Shown piece by piece: positions 8,452-10,660 of a stretch of 10,660 nucleotides of DNA. How positions within the stretch are numbered: the first letter of the stretch is position 1; each line of letters opens with the position of its first letter. The notes beneath the pieces are model-generated. The model saw only the letters and a program-made list of their open reading frames with translations, searched no databases and was not told the DNA's origin. The stretch is taken from assembly GCA_900548285.1 (NCBI GenBank), contig URKE01000059.1:1-10660 (forward strand). The letters run 5' to 3'. This DNA is from an uncultured Eubacteriales bacterium (GTDB taxonomy: Bacteria > Bacillota > Clostridia > Christensenellales > Borkfalkiaceae). A program made the position numbers and the translations under genes.

Positions 8452-10074
8452 TTATAAAACCGAGTCGATATCGACTTTGTAAACAAGCTGTATTAGCCGC
8501 GGCGCGCCGTTCGGCGGCTCTTTCTCACCGATGATGATTTTGTCGAACAATTCCAGCATCATTTCGCGCGTTATTACCGTTACGTCAAGATACTTCTTAA
8601 TGCGGCTCATAAATTCGTCGATATTTTCCCGCATGTCTTTTGCGTTTCTCAGTTCCGCTTCGAATCCGGAAACTTCCTTCCGCAAATTCTCCTGTTCGGC
8701 AAGGTAGCGGTCGATAAATTTCATACAAAGTTCTTCGGGCATCTTCCCTAAAAGTTTATCTTCGTATGCCTTGCTCATCAGATCGTCCAGCGCGGCGATT
8801 CTCGCTCTTTTCATCTTTATTGCCTTTGCCGTTTCTTTATCCGACTGTTCGGCAAGCATCGCGTTCCGTCTGATAAATCTTTTACGAATACCCTCTTCGT
8901 CCTCGGCTACGATTTTCGCTTTCGCTCGTATATCGTCGAGTATGATTTTATGAATCACGTCCCCGTTGATATAATGCTTCGTGCATTTATCCGCGCCGTA
9001 TCGGTTTCGCAATCCGCATTCATAAGTAACGAGATGCTTCTTACGCCTACCGCCGACAGTTTTATGATATTCCATCGTTGCGCCGCACGTCGAACATCGC
9101 ATAATTCCCGAAAGCGCGGGCGTTACCCGCTCTTTCGTTATCTTACCCGTACTCGCCGTAGCCTCAAGTTCTTTTACCTTATTCCACAGTTCGCGGCTTA
9201 TAATCGGCTCGTGATTATTCGGAATAATGACTTGCTCTTCCTTAGGAACTTTTACGACCTTCTTATTTTTGTAAGAAATATGCTTCACTCTCTGCTGAAC
9301 CAGATCTCCGACGTAAAGTTGCTGCGCCAATATACCTCTGACGGCCGCGGGTGACCAAAAATTATGCCCCTCGCCCGTAACCTTTTTCCCGAACTTGCGC
9401 TCGGCATACACGGCAGGAGATGAAATCCCGTCCGCCTGCAAATCCAGAGCAATCCGATACGCACTTTCGCCTTTGGCTCGCCGTTCGAAAATCCGCCTTA
9501 CCACCTGCGCCGCTTCTTCGTCTATAATCGGCGTATGATTTTTATCGTCTTTTCTCACGTAACCGTAAGGCGCTTTCGAAGCAAGATATTTTCCCGCTTG
9601 CGCGCAGGAATATTTTACCGCTCGGATTTTTTTGCTCGTATTCGCCGAATGCCATTCGTTAAAAACGTTCATAATCGGCATCATATCCATTGCCGACGTA
9701 TCTTTGCTCGCAGTGTCGATTCTGTCCTCTATCGCGATAAATCTTATCCCGAACGACGGAAAAACATAATCGATATACTGTCCGACAAGAATATAATTTC
9801 TGCCGAAACGAGACAAATCTTTTACTACAATCGTATTGATTTCTCCCTCTTTCGCGTCGTCAAGCAACCGCTTTACTCCGGGGCGATCGAAATTCGTTCC
9901 CGAATAGCCGTCGTCGACATATACGTCTTTTATCTCCCAGCCTTTTTCTTTTACGTATTTCGTTACGAGTATTTTCTGATTCTCGATAGAAAGCGATTCT
10001 CCTGCGCGCTCGTCGTCGCGGCTTAATCTCAAATAAATGCCTGCTATGTAATTTTTATTCCGCTTAGGTTCCAT
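8452..10074 (-). CDS. Large serine recombinase, TnpX/TndX type
   Basis: This complete 540-residue protein catalyses excision and integration of the surrounding element through serine-linked strand exchange. The resolvase domain spans about residues 10-160: nucleophile Ser18 in YLRLSRDDE, VDDGYSGTNFDRPG, and KDLSRFGRNYILVGQYIDY. A Recombinase domain follows (about 165-300, with APYGYVRKDD and VRGILAQQLYVGD), then a zinc ribbon (MRCSTCGATM, later C-G-L and D-K-C positions), a long charged coiled-coil region, and a C-terminal DUF4368-like segment (ITREMMLELFDKIIIGE). The start ATG has GGGAGG 6 bases upstream, and the length is normal for the family. It is preceded by a micro-ORF whose stop overlaps its first codons and by a TnpW-like gene, the usual company of tnpX. 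No hairpin terminator follows; the element end comes about 50 bases later. Whether it is the Tn4451 or Tn5397 subfamily I cannot say. Confidence 0.96.
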   Translation of the reverse strand: MEPKRNKNYIAGIYLRLSRDDERAGESLSIENQKILVTKYVKEKGWEIKDVYVDDGYSGTNFDRPGVKRLLDDAKEGEINTIVVKDLSRFGRNYILVGQYIDYVFPSFGIRFIAIEDRIDTASKDTSAMDMMPIMNVFNEWHSANTSKKIRAVKYSCAQAGKYLASKAPYGYVRKDDKNHTPIIDEEAAQVVRRIFERRAKGESAYRIALDLQADGISSPAVYAERKFGKKVTGEGHNFWSPAAVRGILAQQLYVGDLVQQRVKHISYKNKKVVKVPKEEQVIIPNNHEPIISRELWNKVKELEATASTGKITKERVTPALSGIMRCSTCGATMEYHKTVGGRRKKHLVTYECGLRNRYGADKCTKHYINGDVIHKIILDDIRAKAKIVAEDEEGIRKRFIRRNAMLAEQSDKETAKAIKMKRARIAALDDLMSKAYEDKLLGKMPEELCMKFIDRYLAEQENLRKEVSGFEAELRNAKDMRENIDEFMSRIKKYLDVTVITREMMLELFDKIIIGEKEPPNGAPRLIQLVYKVDIDSVL

Positions 10075-10153
10075 GTTTTACCTCCCGAACCGAAGCAATT
10101 TTTTCACTTGCCTTTATTTTACCATATTTTTCGTAATAGCTCAAGCTGTTCAT
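10064..10153 (-). CDS. 29-residue micro-ORF linking the TnpW-like and recombinase genes
   Basis: ATG at 10153 overlaps the TGA of the TnpW-like gene in an ATGA arrangement. It has AAAGGAGG with 9 bases of spacing. The product begins MNSLSYYEKYGKIKASEKI and is basic. Its TAA (10066-10064) lies just inside the recombinase gene, overlapping that gene's first codons in another frame, and the recombinase ribosome site lies within its last codons. The strong ribosome site and the overlaps at both ends suggest translation and coupling. Its function is unknown; it may act mainly as a leader that delivers ribosomes to the recombinase start. Confidence 0.5.
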   Translation of the reverse strand: MNSLSYYEKYGKIKASEKIASVREVKHGT

Positions 10154-10362
10154 ACCTCGCATCCTCCTTTAATTTTTCTTGATTTCAACATTTCCTCATA
10201 CGCCTCCCTTTCCGCTAAAACGATTAGCGTATCGTGTATATTTTTCTTTCCGATAAAATAACTCTCCACCAAATAATCTGCCCCTTTGATACTCATCTTT
10301 ACACTCGTTTTCGGTGCGGACAAGTATCCGATATCGTTTACTTCCTTCTTATTTCTCGCCAC
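10150..10362 (-). CDS. TnpW-like transposon-encoded small protein
   Basis: The product is about 70 residues. It starts at GTG (10362) with GAGAGG 4 bases upstream and begins MARNKKEVNDIGYLSAP. The middle, VKMSIKGADYLVESYF, fits the pattern of small transposon proteins of the TnpW group (a short beta unit, then a charged helix, here TLIVLAEREAYEEMLKSRK). Such genes commonly sit directly before tnpX-type recombinase genes, as here. The role of TnpW is not established; a small accessory part in recombination or its regulation is inference. The stop overlaps the start of the following micro-ORF. Family assignment relies partly on context, so a generic hypothetical protein remains possible. Confidence 0.7.
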   Translation of the reverse strand: MARNKKEVNDIGYLSAPKTSVKMSIKGADYLVESYFIGKKNIHDTLIVLAEREAYEEMLKSRKIKGGCEV

Positions 10363-10384
10363 TTTTCCTCTCTTAATTTCTTAT

Positions 10385-10505
10385 TTGTTGTCTTTTCCGT
10401 TCTACCCTTATCCTGTAAAACCCCTTCTGCTTTTCGCCGTTACACCCTTTATTACTTACTCCGCAATATCATTCCGGCTAACTCTATATACCGTATTGCC
10501 CCTTT
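10385..10505. other. Candidate origin of transfer (oriT) with IncP-like nic site
   Basis: The plus strand carries TTATCCTGTAAAAC near 10408-10421. TATCCTGT (10410-10417) matches the nic consensus of IncP/MobP-type oriT regions (YATCCTG with cleavage after G). Around it are two imperfect direct repeats: on the minus strand AAGGGTGTAACGGCGAAAAG (10449-10430) and AAGGGTAGAACGGAAAAG (10409-10392). There is also a 6-base inverted pair, GCAATA (about 10463) and TATTGC (about 10499). No gene fits here, and the site lies between a mobilization-type end and the recombinase operon. The relaxase itself is not in the window, so this call rests on motif and context. Confidence 0.45.
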
Positions 10506-10515
10506 GTGCGTCGGC

Positions 10516-10553
10516 TCCGGCGATTGAAAGCAACATCACTTTCAATCGTCGGA
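10516..10553 (+). terminator. Strong hairpin with T-rich flank on the plus strand (terminator or oriT-associated structure)
   Basis: The arms TCCGGCGATTGAAAG (10516-10530) and CTTTCAATCGTCGGA (10539-10553) form a 15-base stem with an 8-base loop. The single irregular pair is a G-U wobble on the plus strand, and TTGTTCGTTTTT follows, so it looks like a terminator for rightward transcription. On the minus strand, which carries all recognised genes, it has an A-C mismatch and no U-tail. It may instead be a protein-binding structure of the transfer region or block antisense transcription into the upstream gene. Confidence 0.5.
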
Positions 10554-10563
10554 TTGTTCGTTT

Positions 10564-10660
10564 TTATCTCAACAGTAAAATTGCAGTCAAGATTCCCTGC
10601 GCAATCAATAATACCGGCGTCAGCCAGAAAAAGAATTTCCGAAAGCCTCGCTCGTAATAG
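10564..10660 (-). CDS. C-terminal end of an unidentified membrane-anchored protein (5' part outside window)
   Basis: The minus-strand frame entering from the right edge is open for 31 codons and ends with TAA at 10566-10564. It reads YYERGFRKFFFWLTP followed by a hydrophobic helix (VLLIAQGILTAILLLR). A basic-aromatic stretch followed by one transmembrane helix at the extreme C-terminus suggests a tail anchor. Its position before the candidate oriT would suit a mobilization gene, but too little is visible to name it. Confidence 0.6.
   Translation of the reverse strand, partial: YYERGFRKFFFWLTPVLLIAQGILTAILLLR

Larger units (their letters stand above)
8401..10660 (-). mobile_element. One end of an integrative/mobilizable element driven by a TnpX-type recombinase (other end outside window)
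   Basis: From right to left the module holds a membrane protein end, a candidate oriT, a TnpW-like gene, a micro-ORF and a large serine recombinase, all on the minus strand. About 50 bases beyond the recombinase stop, the sequence changes into the interior of another recombinase gene. Elements of the Tn4451/Tn5397 type carry their recombinase gene next to one end, which matches this layout. The exact boundary cannot be fixed without the other end or an empty site; it lies within a few bases of 8400. Confidence 0.7.

Noticed and set aside
8771..10026. Several plus-strand frames opposite the intact recombinase
   Set aside because: They are antisense to a clearly conserved 540-residue recombinase and have no recognisable domains or ribosome sites.

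Overview
The window looks like an accessory region of a Bacillota (probably Clostridia) genome. The evidence is strong Shine-Dalgarno sites (AGAGGTG, GGGAGG, AAAGGAGG), a WapA-like RHS/YD-repeat protein with a DNRLRE-type domain, and two clostridial-style large serine recombinases, one of them with a small TnpW-like gene. No rRNA, tRNA or CRISPR was seen. Every gene I can support lies on the minus strand, so the region reads from right to left.

Right part (about 8401-10660): the end of an integrative or mobilizable element. It holds the 3' end of an unidentified membrane-anchored protein, a non-coding stretch with a candidate oriT (an IncP-like nic heptamer, imperfect direct repeats and a strong hairpin), a TnpW-like 70-residue protein, a 29-codon micro-ORF overlapping the genes on both sides, and a complete 540-residue TnpX/TndX-type serine recombinase. 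About 50 bases after the recombinase stop codon the sequence changes abruptly into the middle of a second serine recombinase gene.

Middle (7189-8400): this second recombinase lacks the front of its catalytic domain, including the nucleophilic serine, because the right-hand element appears to have inserted there. It also loses family resemblance inside its C-terminal coiled coil and continues into an unrelated tail. I read it as a pseudogene, or as a gene split by an element that could in principle excise. A hairpin terminator at 7081-7124 closes this unit.

Left part (1-6982): a two-gene operon. The first gene encodes an unrecognised protein of about 357 residues without a signal peptide; its C-terminal part resembles a DNRLRE-type beta domain. 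Fourteen bases of spacing carry the ribosome site of a giant RHS protein. More than 1,950 codons of that gene are open, and it runs off the left edge inside a pre-toxin region, so the variable C-terminal toxin and any immunity gene are outside the window. The RHS protein has an N-terminal region with no signal peptide, a DNRLRE-type domain, an RHS entry region, an inserted jelly-roll-like domain, many YD repeats, a glycine/cysteine linker, and the conserved RHS core end.

The most notable observation is at the RHS start codon. The ATG with the good ribosome site is followed by G and seven A residues. As written, translation stops after 17 codons. With six A residues the start joins exactly the long RHS frame. 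This suggests a phase-variable or slippage-dependent polymorphic toxin gene currently in the OFF register, unless it is a homopolymer sequencing error.
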